From Sulfurivermis sp041678005 (GTDB lineage Bacteria; Pseudomonadota; Gammaproteobacteria; Thiohalomonadales; Thiohalomonadaceae), in assembly GCA_041678005.1 (NCBI GenBank), contig JBAYOW010000003.1, forward strand, positions 1 through 64,000: a stretch of 64,000 nucleotides of DNA, given 5' to 3'. Shown here in pieces: positions 7,669 to 17,220 of the stretch (position 1 is the first letter of the stretch; each line of letters begins with the position of its first letter). Below the pieces are notes generated by a model. It made no database searches. It was given only the letters and a program-made list of their open reading frames with translations, and had not been told where the DNA came from. Both the position numbers and the translations under genes were made by a program.

Positions 7669-8256
7669 TCATCCATATCCGTGCTCTTTTATCTGATTAA
7701 CCAATCTGCCATAGGCGAACTCCAGTTGCGAATCACGCATATTGATGCGTTTATCATTGGAAACTCTCAGCCCAGAAAACAACACAGATAACACTCGTCG
7801 CTTCTTCTATGTGTTGACTTGGTAGTGCCTTGCTTCTCCGCTCATAATCACGACAGCACCCAACAGCCACAAGACCAGCGTCACCAGCATGCCGACTAGT
7901 GTCAAGATCTGCAAACGTTGCTGATCTTGCGTGAGATGAAGTTCCAGCCCGGCTCCATATCGGTAACTTTTAATATCGCGGAAAGCTTCCTCAATCTGCA
8001 TCCTCGCTGAATAGAGCTTGACGACTTTTTTAGCAAGCGTCGAAGTTACTGGCAACGATGTCGCCAGCAGCCATGGTTCATTCTCACGTTCAGAGTGCAC
8101 TTCCCTGAGCGTAAAGACACCATGATTTTTCATGGCATGTTTTTCTGATATATCTTGTTTTATATCAAAGGGTTGACGATTTTCATACCATGAATGGCCT
8201 GGATAACATGGCATGGTATTTTGTCGAAGCCATGATCTTGAGGGCAACGACACCAT
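7669..8256 (-). pseudogene. Degenerate IS4-family transposase
   Basis: The C-terminal half of an IS4-family DDE transposase is readable on the minus strand. It has EPWLLATSLPVTSTLAKKVV, the YREK-type region (YSARMQIEEAFRDIKSYRYG, carrying the catalytic Glu) and a hydrophobic LVGMLVTLVLWLLG. A TAG at 7807-7809 interrupts the frame. The same frame then continues with KKRRVLSVLFSGLRVSN to a natural-looking end at TGA 7669-7671. The N-terminal half is missing or scrambled: upstream of about 8140 the sequence does not match the family, and a 23-bp segment is duplicated (8106-8128 and 8239-8261). No clean terminal inverted repeats or target duplications were found. Confidence 0.8.
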
Positions 8257-8312
8257 GATTTATACCATTGAAAAAGTTTGCCCGCAGGTGCCAGCCAGTG
8301 CCAGACGTGGAA

Positions 8313-9890
8313 TCATTCCCACTCAATAGTTGCAGGTGGTTTGCTGGAGATGTCGTAGACCACGCGGGATATGCCGGATACTTCGTTGATGATGCGGCGC
8401 GAGACAGTTTCCAGGAAGTCGTATGGCAGATGCGCCCAGCGTGCGGTCATGAAGTCGATGGTTTCTACGGCGCGTAACGAGACGACATATTCATAGCGAC
8501 GGCCGTCGCCGGTAACGCCAACGGATTTGACGGGCAGGAATACGGTGAATGCTTGCGAGGTCTTGTCATAGAGATCGGCCTGGCGCAGCTCATCGATGAA
8601 GATATGGTCGGCCAGACGCAGGATGTTGGCATATTCTTTTTTGACCTCGCCAAGGATACGCACGCCAAGTCCGGGGCCGGGGAAAGGATGCCGATATACC
8701 ATTTCATAAGGCAGGCCAAGCTCTACACCGATTTTGCGCACTTCGTCCTTGAATAATTCGCGCAATGGCTCCAACAGCTTGAGTTTCATGTGCTCCGGCA
8801 GACCACCGACGTTGTGGTGAGATTTGATCAGATGCGCCTTACCACTTTTTACCGCTGCTGATTCGATTACATCGGGATAGATGGTGCCTTGTGCCAGCCA
8901 CTTGGCATTTTTCAATTTGGCGGCCTCTTCTTCAAAGACCTCGACAAATAGATTGCCGATAATCTTGCGTTTCTTTTCCGGCTCAGTGACCCCGGCCAGA
9001 GCCGATAAAAAACGTTGCTCGGCATCCACGCGAATGACGCGCACGCCCATGTGTTCGGCAAAGGTCGCCATTACCTGATCGCCTTCGCGGTAACGCAATA
9101 AGCCGGTATCGACAAATACGCAGCTCAACTGATCGCCAATCGCTTTGTGCAGAAGTGCCGCCACGACCGATGAATCAACGCCGCCGGAAAGGCCCAACAG
9201 GACTTCTTCACTGCCTACAGTTTGGCGCATATCTTCTATGGCTTCGGCAATGATCTGATCGGCGGTCCACAGTGCGTTGCAGCCACATATGTCATGTACA
9301 AAACGTTTAATAATGCGCATGCCCTGATGGGTGTGGGTGACTTCGGGATGAAACTGCAGGCCGTAAAATGACCTTGCTTCATCGGCCATGCCAGCAATGG
9401 GGCAGGTATCGGTACTGGCCATCAGGATAAAGCCAGGCGGTAGTTGAGACACCTGATCGGCATGGCTCATCCAGACATTGAGCAAACCATATCCTTCAGG
9501 GCTTGCCTGATCCTCGATCTCATTGAGCAAGCGGGTGTGCCCGTGTGCACGAATTTGTGCATAGCCATATTCATGTTGATCGCTAAGTTTAATCGCACCG
9601 CCAAGCTGCTGCGCCATGGTCTGCAGGCCGTAACAAATGCCCAGTACCGGCACACCCAGCTCAAACACCACTGCTGGTGCAGACGGGGCATCAGACGCCG
9701 TTACTGTCTCCGGCCCACCGGAAAGAATGATCCCGCGTGGGTTGAAATCACGAATCTCTTGCTCGGCAACATCAAAAGGATATAGCTCACAATACACCCC
9801 CGCCTCGCGCACACGGCGGGCGATCAGCTGGGCATACTGAGAACCAAAATCCAGGATCAGAATACGGTCGGCATGAATATTGAGTGACAT
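8313..9890 (-). CDS. guaA: GMP synthase (glutamine-hydrolysing)
   Basis: GuaA aminates XMP to GMP with ATP and glutamine, the last step of guanine nucleotide synthesis. The 525-aa protein has the class I glutamine amidotransferase half (LILDFGSQYAQLIARRVRE, nucleophile loop VLGICYGLQ, FHPEV with the catalytic His), then the ATP-pyrophosphatase P-loop LGLSGGVDSSV near residue 232. The C-terminal dimerisation domain ends in the conserved PPATIEWE. Length and ends are those of the family. It is transcribed opposite to cmoAB and is separated from guaB by those two genes, so guaB and guaA do not form the usual operon. Confidence 0.98.
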   Translation of the reverse strand: MSLNIHADRILILDFGSQYAQLIARRVREAGVYCELYPFDVAEQEIRDFNPRGIILSGGPETVTASDAPSAPAVVFELGVPVLGICYGLQTMAQQLGGAIKLSDQHEYGYAQIRAHGHTRLLNEIEDQASPEGYGLLNVWMSHADQVSQLPPGFILMASTDTCPIAGMADEARSFYGLQFHPEVTHTHQGMRIIKRFVHDICGCNALWTADQIIAEAIEDMRQTVGSEEVLLGLSGGVDSSVVAALLHKAIGDQLSCVFVDTGLLRYREGDQVMATFAEHMGVRVIRVDAEQRFLSALAGVTEPEKKRKIIGNLFVEVFEEEAAKLKNAKWLAQGTIYPDVIESAAVKSGKAHLIKSHHNVGGLPEHMKLKLLEPLRELFKDEVRKIGVELGLPYEMVYRHPFPGPGLGVRILGEVKKEYANILRLADHIFIDELRQADLYDKTSQAFTVFLPVKSVGVTGDGRRYEYVVSLRAVETIDFMTARWAHLPYDFLETVSRRIINEVSGISRVVYDISSKPPATIEWE

Positions 9891-10142
9891 GAGCGCAAGC
9901 CTGTAGATGAATAAAGAAAATTGGCTGTTAGATTTTTATACAGCTTATACAGAGCTGACTATTGTAGTGGAGCTTATCGACGCTGGGAAATATTTCCTTG
10001 CGCTCGATGAGAAAAAGCTGACAATTCTGGTGAAAGCAATGTGCATTGCATGCCAAATAATTTCAGTCTGCCTGACATTGCCAGGCAGGCTGAGTGGTAT
10101 ACTTTTCCGCGCTGTCACAAGACTATCTTCGCCAATCCCGTC

Positions 10143-10880
10143 ATGAGCCACCCATCCCATAAAGACCAGCTATACGCCAGCCCGCATGAGCCGCTGGCTG
10201 AATTTTGCTTCGATGAACGAGTGGTCAGTGTCTTCCCGGACATGATCCGTCGCTCAGTGCCTGGCTATGCTGTAATGACTGGCATGCTTGGCCTTGTGGC
10301 CGCTGAATATGTGCAGCCCTACAGTCAAATCTACGATCTGGGCTGTTCGCTCGGCGCGGCAACTTTGGCCATGCGTCGCCATATTGTCCAGCCTGGCTGT
10401 CACATCATTGCGGTGGATAATTCGTCTACCATGGTCGCTGGCTGCCGGGAAAATATTGCGGCAGACAATGCGCCCACGCCGGTTGAAGTGTTTTGCGAGG
10501 ATATTCGTAATGTGTCCATCGAGCGAGCCTCGGTTGTTTGCATGAACCTGACCCTGCAATTCATTCCACCAGCAGAGCGTCTGCCCTTGCTGCGAAGCAT
10601 ATTTCAAGGTCTGCGGCCCGGTGGTGCGCTTTTGCTGGTGGAGAAACTGCGCTTTGCCGATAGCGACGAGCAGGCCACCATCGAAAATCTGCATCTGGCC
10701 TTTAAGCGCGCCAATGGCTATTCAGAACTGGAGATCAGCCAAAAGCGTGCCGCCCTGGAAAATGTCTTGCTGCCAGAAACTTTGGCAGAACACCAGACAC
10801 GGCTACAGGCAGCCGGCTTTAGCCGCATCGTACCCTGGTTTCAGGCCTGTAATTTTGCCGCCATGCTGGCTATAAAATGA
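10143..10880 (+). CDS. cmoA: Carboxy-SAM synthase
   Basis: CmoA makes carboxy-S-adenosyl-L-methionine from SAM and prephenate for tRNA wobble-uridine modification (cmo5U34). From ATG 10143 (MSHPSHKDQLYA) the protein is 245 aa, the family length; an earlier in-frame ATG would add a poor leader. Landmarks are DERVVSVFPDMIRRSVPGY, the SAM-binding motif IYDLGCSLGAATLAMRRH, the acidic IIAVDNSS and the NLTLQFI segment. Its TGA overlaps the cmoB ATG (ATGA), so the two are translationally coupled. Confidence 0.95.
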   Translation: MSHPSHKDQLYASPHEPLAEFCFDERVVSVFPDMIRRSVPGYAVMTGMLGLVAAEYVQPYSQIYDLGCSLGAATLAMRRHIVQPGCHIIAVDNSSTMVAGCRENIAADNAPTPVEVFCEDIRNVSIERASVVCMNLTLQFIPPAERLPLLRSIFQGLRPGGALLLVEKLRFADSDEQATIENLHLAFKRANGYSELEISQKRAALENVLLPETLAEHQTRLQAAGFSRIVPWFQACNFAAMLAIK

Positions 10881-11848
10881 TCGATTACAGCAAGCTGTGG
10901 CCGCGCCTGGCGGCATTGCTGCAAGCTGAGAGTATTCAGCAATTGCAGTCACACCTAAGGCATATCTTGACACCCAGCAGCCATGGCGATCTGCCACATT
11001 GGTATGCAAGCCTGGCTGCCTTACCCAGCGCCCAACCCAGCGCTATCAATCTATCAACAGACTGTTTACAAATTGGCACGGACGCTGATATCACCCCTGC
11101 CCAGACTGAACTTTTATTGCAGTTGTTGCAGGGTTTTCACCCGTGGCGCAAGGGACCATTTTGTCTGTTTGGTCTGCATCTCGATACCGAATGGCGCTCT
11201 GACTGGAAATGGCAACGCCTGGCACCGCATCTTGATCTGCGCGGCAAGCAAGTGCTCGATGTAGGCTGTGGCAATGGCTATTACGGTTGGCGCATGCGTG
11301 CGGCTGGAGCTGATCTGGTAGTCGGTATCGATCCAACACTGCGCTATGTCATGCAATATGCCGTACTGCAACGATATATTGGTGATGTTGGCAATTACGT
11401 TTTGCCACTGAGCCTGGAGGAATTGCCCGAACAAAGCACGGCCTTTGATGTGGTTTTTTCCATGGGGGTGCTCTACCACCGCAGTGATCCACTAGAACAT
11501 CTGCAGCGGCTACGTGGCCACCTTAAGCCTGGCGGGACTTTGATTCTGGAAGGACTGGTGCTTGCAGATCAGGAAACCACTGTCTTACACCCGCCCGCCC
11601 GCTACGCCAAAATGAAAAATGTTCATGCCATCCCCAGCGTTCCGCTGCTGGAGAATTGGCTGCTGGAAGCTGGTTTTTCAACTATTGATGTACTTGATGT
11701 CTCTCCAACCACCGTACAGGAACAGCGCCGCACCGAGTGGATGCAGTTTGAATCATTGAGCGACTTTCTTGACCCACACGATCCCAGCCGCACTATTGAA
11801 GGACACCCTGCGCCTATCCGCGCCTGCCTGCGGGCTAACCTGCGTTAA
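10877..11848 (+). CDS. cmoB: tRNA U34 carboxymethyltransferase
   Basis: CmoB transfers the carboxymethyl group of carboxy-SAM to 5-hydroxyuridine 34 of several tRNAs. The 323-aa length equals that of E. coli CmoB. Motifs seen are the substrate-side RKGPFCLFGLHLDTEWRSDWKW, the Rossmann motif VLDVGCGNGYYGWRM and VFSMGVLYHRSDPLEHL. The start overlaps the cmoA stop. The stop overlaps the guaB stop on the opposite strand by three bases, so the genes converge with no intergenic room for a separate terminator. Confidence 0.96.
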   Translation: MIDYSKLWPRLAALLQAESIQQLQSHLRHILTPSSHGDLPHWYASLAALPSAQPSAINLSTDCLQIGTDADITPAQTELLLQLLQGFHPWRKGPFCLFGLHLDTEWRSDWKWQRLAPHLDLRGKQVLDVGCGNGYYGWRMRAAGADLVVGIDPTLRYVMQYAVLQRYIGDVGNYVLPLSLEELPEQSTAFDVVFSMGVLYHRSDPLEHLQRLRGHLKPGGTLILEGLVLADQETTVLHPPARYAKMKNVHAIPSVPLLENWLLEAGFSTIDVLDVSPTTVQEQRRTEWMQFESLSDFLDPHDPSRTIEGHPAPIRACLRANLR

Positions 11849-13305
11849 ATACGGTAATTGGGTGCTTCTTTGGTGATCTGCACATCGTGCACATGGCTTT
11901 CATGGATACCGGCATTGGTAATGCGGACAAATTCAGGCTTGGTGCGCATTTCATCGATACTCTTGCAGCCGGTATAGCCCATAGAAGAACGCAGCCCACC
12001 CATCAACTGATGGATCACAGGCTGCAGTGGTCCTTTATAAGGTACGCGACCTTCAATCCCTTCCGGCACCAGCTTGTCAGCCTCATTGCCTTCCTGGAAA
12101 TAACGATCCGAGGATCCTTGTGAGGCGGCCATCGCGCCCAACGAGCCCATGCCTCGATAGGATTTATAGGTACGTCCCTGGAACATTTCCACATCACCTG
12201 GCGCCTCTTCGGTGCCGGCAAACATCCCGCCCATCATTACTGAATAAGCACCAGCGGCAATCGCCTTGGCCAAATCACCGGAAAAACGAATACCACCATC
12301 AGCGATCAGCGGCACCCCTGTACCCGCCAGCGCCTTGGACACATTCGCCACCGCACTCACTTGTGGCACACCCACACCGGCAACCATACGAGTAGTACAA
12401 ATCGAACCAGGACCTATGCCCACCTTGACGCCGTCGGCACCTGCCTCAACCAAGGCTAGGGCCGCCGCGCCCGTGGCTATATTGCCACCAATTACCTGCA
12501 AGGCTGGGAAATTCTGCTTGGTCCAACGTACACGATCCAGAACCCCCAAAGAGTGGCCGTGTGCCGTGTCGACGACAATGACATCCACGCCAACCTCGAC
12601 CAGGGCAGCAATACGCTCGCTCGTGCCGGCACCTACACCAACCGCAGCACCGACGCGCAAACGCCCCTGCTCATCCTTACAGGCATTAGGTTTTTCCGTT
12701 GCCTTTTGCATATCCTTTGCCGTAATCATGCCCTTCAGATGCAATTCATTATCGACGACCAGAATCTTCTCTATACGATGCTCCTGCATCAGGCGCTTGA
12801 CCTCATCCATGTCGGCACCCTCTCTGACTGTAACCAGTTTTTCTCTGGGGGTCATGACATTGGCTACTGGCGCGTCGAAACGTGTTTCAAAACGCAGATC
12901 GCGATTTGTGACTATACCAACCAAGTCAAGGCCATCCACCACCGGTACACCAGAAATGCCGTGGGTGCGAGTCAGTTCCAGCACCTCACGAATGCTGGCA
13001 GTGGGTGCCACCGTAATCGGATCCTTCACCACGCCACTTTCAAAACGCTTGACCTTACGCACCTCGGCAGACTGCTGCTCGGCCGTCATATTCTTGTGGA
13101 TAATGCCTATCCCGCCTTCCTGCGCCATGCTGATCGCCAGCCGCGCTTCGGTGACGGTATCCATGGCCGCAGAAACCAGCGGCAGATTCAAGGTGATTTC
13201 ACGGGTCAGATGAGTTCTTAGATCTACTTCTTTGGGCAGGACATTTGAATGAGCCGGAACCAGCAAAACGTCGTCGAAAGTGAGAGCTTCCTGAACAATA
13301 CGCAT
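11845..13305 (-). CDS. guaB: IMP dehydrogenase
   Basis: GuaB oxidises IMP to XMP with NAD, the committed step to GMP. The 486-aa protein starts MRIVQEALTFDDVLLVPA. Two CBS domains are inserted at roughly 95-200 (ITVAPTASIREVLELT, ISGVPVVD). The catalytic loop GIGPGSICTTRMV carries the active-site Cys, followed by ADGGIRFSGDLAKAIAAGA and the mobile flap near GRVPYKGP. It converges with cmoB and has a private upstream region at 13306-13400. No purine-repressor site was recognised by eye. Confidence 0.98.
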   Translation of the reverse strand: MRIVQEALTFDDVLLVPAHSNVLPKEVDLRTHLTREITLNLPLVSAAMDTVTEARLAISMAQEGGIGIIHKNMTAEQQSAEVRKVKRFESGVVKDPITVAPTASIREVLELTRTHGISGVPVVDGLDLVGIVTNRDLRFETRFDAPVANVMTPREKLVTVREGADMDEVKRLMQEHRIEKILVVDNELHLKGMITAKDMQKATEKPNACKDEQGRLRVGAAVGVGAGTSERIAALVEVGVDVIVVDTAHGHSLGVLDRVRWTKQNFPALQVIGGNIATGAAALALVEAGADGVKVGIGPGSICTTRMVAGVGVPQVSAVANVSKALAGTGVPLIADGGIRFSGDLAKAIAAGAYSVMMGGMFAGTEEAPGDVEMFQGRTYKSYRGMGSLGAMAASQGSSDRYFQEGNEADKLVPEGIEGRVPYKGPLQPVIHQLMGGLRSSMGYTGCKSIDEMRTKPEFVRITNAGIHESHVHDVQITKEAPNYRI

Positions 13306-13862
13306 AGACTATCCACCTGGAAGATGAAGCGAGAAGAAAGCAGCTAATTATACGGCTCCACCACGGCAGGGTAAACAGCTTTCCAAGGGAAATACCAGAA
13401 ACCGGGCTGCGAGCATAGTTTTAACGGGATAGACAGTATTGCGAATTGACAGGTGAATACTGTTTTCGGCATCAATAAACATACGGCTTTCCCCTCGTTA
13501 GTAGTGGGTAAATTATGCCGTGATTCCAGCTGGATAGAGCTGTAACGCTGGCACAACTACGTGTTGCTGAATGCCTGGACAGCTACATCCGGCGCAATGC
13601 CCGTTGGTTATTGCGCCCTTTCTCTGGATTCCCGCCTGCGCGGGAATGACGGGGTAGGATCATGGATTCCCATCTGCGCGTGAATGACAGATCAAAATCA
13701 AGCATACTTCCCCCCTCTCCCGCTTGCGGGAGAGGGGCCGGGGGAGAGGGAAGAGGAATTTCCCATCTTTGTTTATCCGGCCTTATATATTCGGCCTTAT
13801 ATATTCGGCGCAATGCCCGATACTTATTGCGTCCTACAGCGCTGTTGCAACACGCTCCAGAC
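13306..13862. repeat. Repeat-rich spacer between guaB and the histidine kinase
   Basis: No gene is supported here. The first 250 bp hold nothing I recognise beyond the guaB upstream region. From 13591 there is a cluster of short palindromes: GGCGCAAT...ATTGCGCC at 13591-13617 and a related unit at 13807-13834; ATTCCCGC-CTGC-GCGGGAAT at 13628-13648 with a degenerate copy at 13662-13688; and CCCCTCTCCCGC-TT-GCGGGAGAGGGG at 13712-13737. Two tandem CCTTATATATTCGG units follow around 13780-13808. Related units recur at 26.56-26.80 kb, 36.06-36.33 kb and 44.49 kb, so these are dispersed extragenic repeats. Confidence 0.7.
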
Positions 13863-16040
13863 TTATTTCATATTGGATAAGACTACGCGTTGGGCCGCCG
13901 AGGTGTACTCGCCAATATGGCCCAGCAAGACCTCACGGCTCGTTGCCCCTTTATGCAAGATCTTCTCAACCCGGCCATTCAATCGCTGGCGTTCTTCAGC
14001 CGTAATATCCTGGGCTGTAAGGACGATAACAGGTATGTTTGCGTAGGCTGATTGTTTACGAATGGCATCAATGAACTCAAAACCATCCATATGCGGCATC
14101 ATCAGATCAAGCAGGATAAGATCTGGCAGTGATCTGGCAAGCTGTGCCAACCCACCACGTCCATCAGCGGCCTCCATTACTACGCACTGCTCTTTCTCCA
14201 ACATGCGGCACATCATCAAACGAGTGATCTCATCATCCTCAACGATCAACACATGGCAAAGTTTTTTCCGGCGGAATCGATCAAGTACACGCAATAGCGC
14301 GCCTTGTTCCACTGGCTTGGTGAGGCACTCAACGGCACCAAGCGAGTAGCCTGCATTCTTTTCATTAACTATGGAGAGCGTGACTACTGGGATGTCCTGG
14401 AGCTGTGGGTCGGCGTTGAGCGCTGCCAATACCGCCCATCCGTCCATTCCTGGGATGATGACATCCAGTATGATGGCGATGGGCTTGTATTTACGCGCCA
14501 GTTGCAAGCCCTCTTCACCAGATGTGGCAATCAAAATGGAAAACCCCTCCTTTTCCAGGCTGCGCCACAAAAACTCCTGGGCATGTGGATCATCATCAAT
14601 AACCAGCACCAGGTTATCTTCACCTCCAGGTGTGTATGTACGTCTATCTGTCACAACTGGCACCGGAGCGCTTGCCACTTGTGCTGGAAGCCACACACTA
14701 AACACCGACCCCATACCAGGTTCACTTGTCACCGTGATTTCACCACCCATCATTTCGCAAAAGCGACGACTAATCGCCAGACCCAATCCTGTGCCTCCAT
14801 ACTTGCGGGTAGTGGACGAGTCGGCCTGGGTGAACGGTTCAAACAGCCTGCCCATCTGTTCAGGATTCATGCCGATGCCTGTATCGTGGATGGTAAAAAT
14901 CAATGAATCGCCGGTTGCTGTCGGTTCACGCGCGACCTTCAGTTTAATCTGCCCCTGCTCGGTGAACTTTGCCGCGTTGCTCAGGAGATTGAAAAGCATC
15001 TGCCGAACCTTGGTCAGATCAGCATGTACCACTCCAATATCAGGCGGGCACTCCACTTGCAGAATATTATGATTCTTTTGAATCAAGGGCTGTACGGTGT
15101 TGGCTATATTCCGGATCTCATGTGCCAAATCAAATGATTCCAGATACAGGTCCATTTTGCCTGCCTCTATCTTCGACAGATCAAGTATGTCGTTAATCAG
15201 TGTCAGCAAATGCTTACCGGCTGAGCTTATTCTTTCAAGATCTGCGGCGAACCCCGCCAGCTCACTCTCCTGTGCGTCCTCCAACAGCATCTCGCTGTAG
15301 CCAATGATGGCGTTGAGCGGCGTGCGCAGTTCATGACTCATATTTGCCAGAAAAGAACTCTTTGCCTGGTTGGCTGCCTCCGCCACCTCCTTGGCCTCGC
15401 GCAGGCGCACCTCGGCAATCTTGCGCTCGCTGATATCCCGTATAACGGCCTGAATCACTGTCTGATTGCGCCATTCGACGCGATTTAATAGCACTTCAGT
15501 GGGGAACGCGCGTCCCTCAATATCGGTATGCACCCACTCAAACATAACCGAGCCCTTGGTATAGGCATCGTTGATTCGCTGCCTGGCCAGCACCAATGAA
15601 TCTCCTCCCTCGGGTTGCTGCGGTGGAGTGAAATCAGCAAAATCCCTGCTGACAAAATCCTCTACCGTCGCACAGCCGAAGAGCTTCAAAGTCGCCTGGT
15701 TGCAGTCTATGAATTCCTGCTCGTTGAGAATCATGATCGCATCACGCGATGATTCAAACAGGGTGCGAAATTTTTCCTCCGACAGGCGCAGAGCATCGGT
15801 TACATGTTCAGCCTTTTCATAGAGATGGCGCAATTCACTGTTGGCACGTTTGAGATCTTGTGTGCGCTGCTCAACGCTCTGCTGCAACATGATGTTGCGC
15901 TCGAATAGTGAGTAGGCCCCACCAGTGCCGTCGATGCTGCGCTCTACGCGGTCCATCAATACCTGGTTGATCTTGCGCTGCGCGGCCAGCTCTCGTTCGA
16001 GACGAGCGATCACCAATCCCTGTGTTTCACTCTGCTCCAT
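13863..16040 (-). CDS. Hybrid PAS histidine kinase with two receiver domains
   Basis: A 725-aa soluble sensor kinase with no membrane segment. In order: an N-terminal coiled coil (about 1-85), a PAS domain (about 88-205), HisKA with the H-box NMSHELRTPLNAIIG (His near 237), HATPase_c (N box LLSNAAKFTEQ, G1 HDTGIGM, G2 GGTGLGLAIS), receiver 1 (LVIDDDPH, phospho-Asp in IILDVIIPGMDGW) and receiver 2 (IVEDDEITR, LILLDLMMPHMDGFE). It has two C-terminal receivers but no Hpt domain, so a separate Hpt protein would be needed for a full phosphorelay. It follows the FIST gene by 4 nt and is the last gene of the operon. The signal probably comes through the FIST partner; that is inference. Confidence 0.93.
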   Translation of the reverse strand: MEQSETQGLVIARLERELAAQRKINQVLMDRVERSIDGTGGAYSLFERNIMLQQSVEQRTQDLKRANSELRHLYEKAEHVTDALRLSEEKFRTLFESSRDAIMILNEQEFIDCNQATLKLFGCATVEDFVSRDFADFTPPQQPEGGDSLVLARQRINDAYTKGSVMFEWVHTDIEGRAFPTEVLLNRVEWRNQTVIQAVIRDISERKIAEVRLREAKEVAEAANQAKSSFLANMSHELRTPLNAIIGYSEMLLEDAQESELAGFAADLERISSAGKHLLTLINDILDLSKIEAGKMDLYLESFDLAHEIRNIANTVQPLIQKNHNILQVECPPDIGVVHADLTKVRQMLFNLLSNAAKFTEQGQIKLKVAREPTATGDSLIFTIHDTGIGMNPEQMGRLFEPFTQADSSTTRKYGGTGLGLAISRRFCEMMGGEITVTSEPGMGSVFSVWLPAQVASAPVPVVTDRRTYTPGGEDNLVLVIDDDPHAQEFLWRSLEKEGFSILIATSGEEGLQLARKYKPIAIILDVIIPGMDGWAVLAALNADPQLQDIPVVTLSIVNEKNAGYSLGAVECLTKPVEQGALLRVLDRFRRKKLCHVLIVEDDEITRLMMCRMLEKEQCVVMEAADGRGGLAQLARSLPDLILLDLMMPHMDGFEFIDAIRKQSAYANIPVIVLTAQDITAEERQRLNGRVEKILHKGATSREVLLGHIGEYTSAAQRVVLSNMK

Positions 16041-16044
16041 GCCC

Positions 16045-17220
16045 TCAACCTCCGATCGCGATGCCAGTCAATGTCTGATTAACGTGGATGCCATCAAACT
16101 GTTCACCGTATGTGCTGAACCCAAGAAAATTAACTTCACGCAATACCGCTTCAGCCTCGGCCACCAAGCCCTTTTGCTGTAATTCAAGTCGACGCAAAAT
16201 GCAGTCACAACCCAGAACCAACTTCAGGTCAGGAATTTTCTCCTGCAAGTTTTGCAGGTTTTGTCGCAAATTCTCCACAAGTTCCGTGCCACGTGTCACG
16301 GTTAACACCAGTCCTGTGTCGATAGCACAATAAAAGGTCAGACTACCGTCTGGATTAACTTTTTGGATGGAACGCACAAAGTACTCACCACCAATGCGCA
16401 GCATTACCGGGTAGGCGGCGAATACCTGTGGCGTGAGGTCATCGAGGTTTATCCCTATCGTACGCGCGTACTCCTCGGCGGCCGGCATGCCGTTTATCTC
16501 AAAAACTGTACGCGTGGCGCAATCGCTAGCGGTGATGACCAGGCGAGCCTCAGTTGGCACGAAGTGCTGAACACGAAACGAGCGAAATGGCAGGTGTGTT
16601 TCAAACAGCGTAAAGACCGCCGCGTTGACATGGAAACGGCCCTCATAATAAACCCTGGTTGCCTCAAAGCGCAGGTCGTCACCAGCCGATCCGCCAATGA
16701 TAGGATTGTTATCGAACTGATTAAATAAGGATGCGATCACCTGCTCTTCGAGCATTGACATGCCGTCAACCAGCAACAGCCCAAATACCTTATCCCGCTC
16801 CAGCCGATCGAGTAACTGCAACTCACTCTTTACCTCTTGCGCGATAATCTCGGCAATCTGCCAATCGAAACGATCAAGTGGAGTGATGAGGCGAGAGTGG
16901 ATCGCCAGCTCGTCTGAGACAAGTGTTACGCCTACAATGCCGCTATCCAGGTAGCCCTTTGCCGAGATGATTTCACCAGCAGTGGTGCAGCCAACGATGG
17001 GGCAGTCGAAACGCACTGCCAGTTCACGCCCAAGGCGATCAAGATCATATTTAGAAGAACAGAAAAAAATCAAAACATTGGCGTTAGTCTGGTAGACCTG
17101 ATCATAAAGCTCGGCAACAGCCTCCACTTCATCACGCGCCAGAGACCAGCCTTGCTTGACTGCTAAACGCTGACCATTGTTCACAGCACTCTCCAAATAA
17201 AAGTCATAGCCATTATCCAT
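16045..17220 (-). CDS. FIST domain sensory protein
   Basis: This 391-aa cytoplasmic protein has the FIST_N pattern (NVLIFFCSSKYDLDRLGREL, IVGCTTAGEI, GLLLVDGMS and NNPIIGGSAGDDLRF) and a FIST_C half (GGEYFVRSIQKVNPDGSLTFYCAIDTG, LVLGCDCILRRLELQQKG, GFSTYGEQFDGIHVNQT). FIST proteins are thought to bind small ligands, possibly amino acids, and feed signalling proteins. I place the start at MDNGYDFYLES (17220): this ATG lies inside the end of the upstream receiver gene (overlap 8 nt), a coupled arrangement. The longer upstream frame would run deep into the receiver gene. It stands between a single-domain receiver and a hybrid kinase. Confidence 0.9.
   Translation of the reverse strand: MDNGYDFYLESAVNNGQRLAVKQGWSLARDEVEAVAELYDQVYQTNANVLIFFCSSKYDLDRLGRELAVRFDCPIVGCTTAGEIISAKGYLDSGIVGVTLVSDELAIHSRLITPLDRFDWQIAEIIAQEVKSELQLLDRLERDKVFGLLLVDGMSMLEEQVIASLFNQFDNNPIIGGSAGDDLRFEATRVYYEGRFHVNAAVFTLFETHLPFRSFRVQHFVPTEARLVITASDCATRTVFEINGMPAAEEYARTIGINLDDLTPQVFAAYPVMLRIGGEYFVRSIQKVNPDGSLTFYCAIDTGLVLTVTRGTELVENLRQNLQNLQEKIPDLKLVLGCDCILRRLELQQKGLVAEAEAVLREVNFLGFSTYGEQFDGIHVNQTLTGIAIGG

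Noticed and set aside
7484..7672. 62-aa minus-strand frame starting MMNSWG
   Set aside because: The neighbouring minus frame over the same bases contains recognisable integrase segments; this one is its shadow.
116..8270. Recurring TACCATGAAxxxTACCAT motif at about 130, 2624 and 8250
   Set aside because: The three sites share only 15-20 bases with mismatches and show no common context; it may be chance in AT-rich relic DNA, so it is not called a repeat family.
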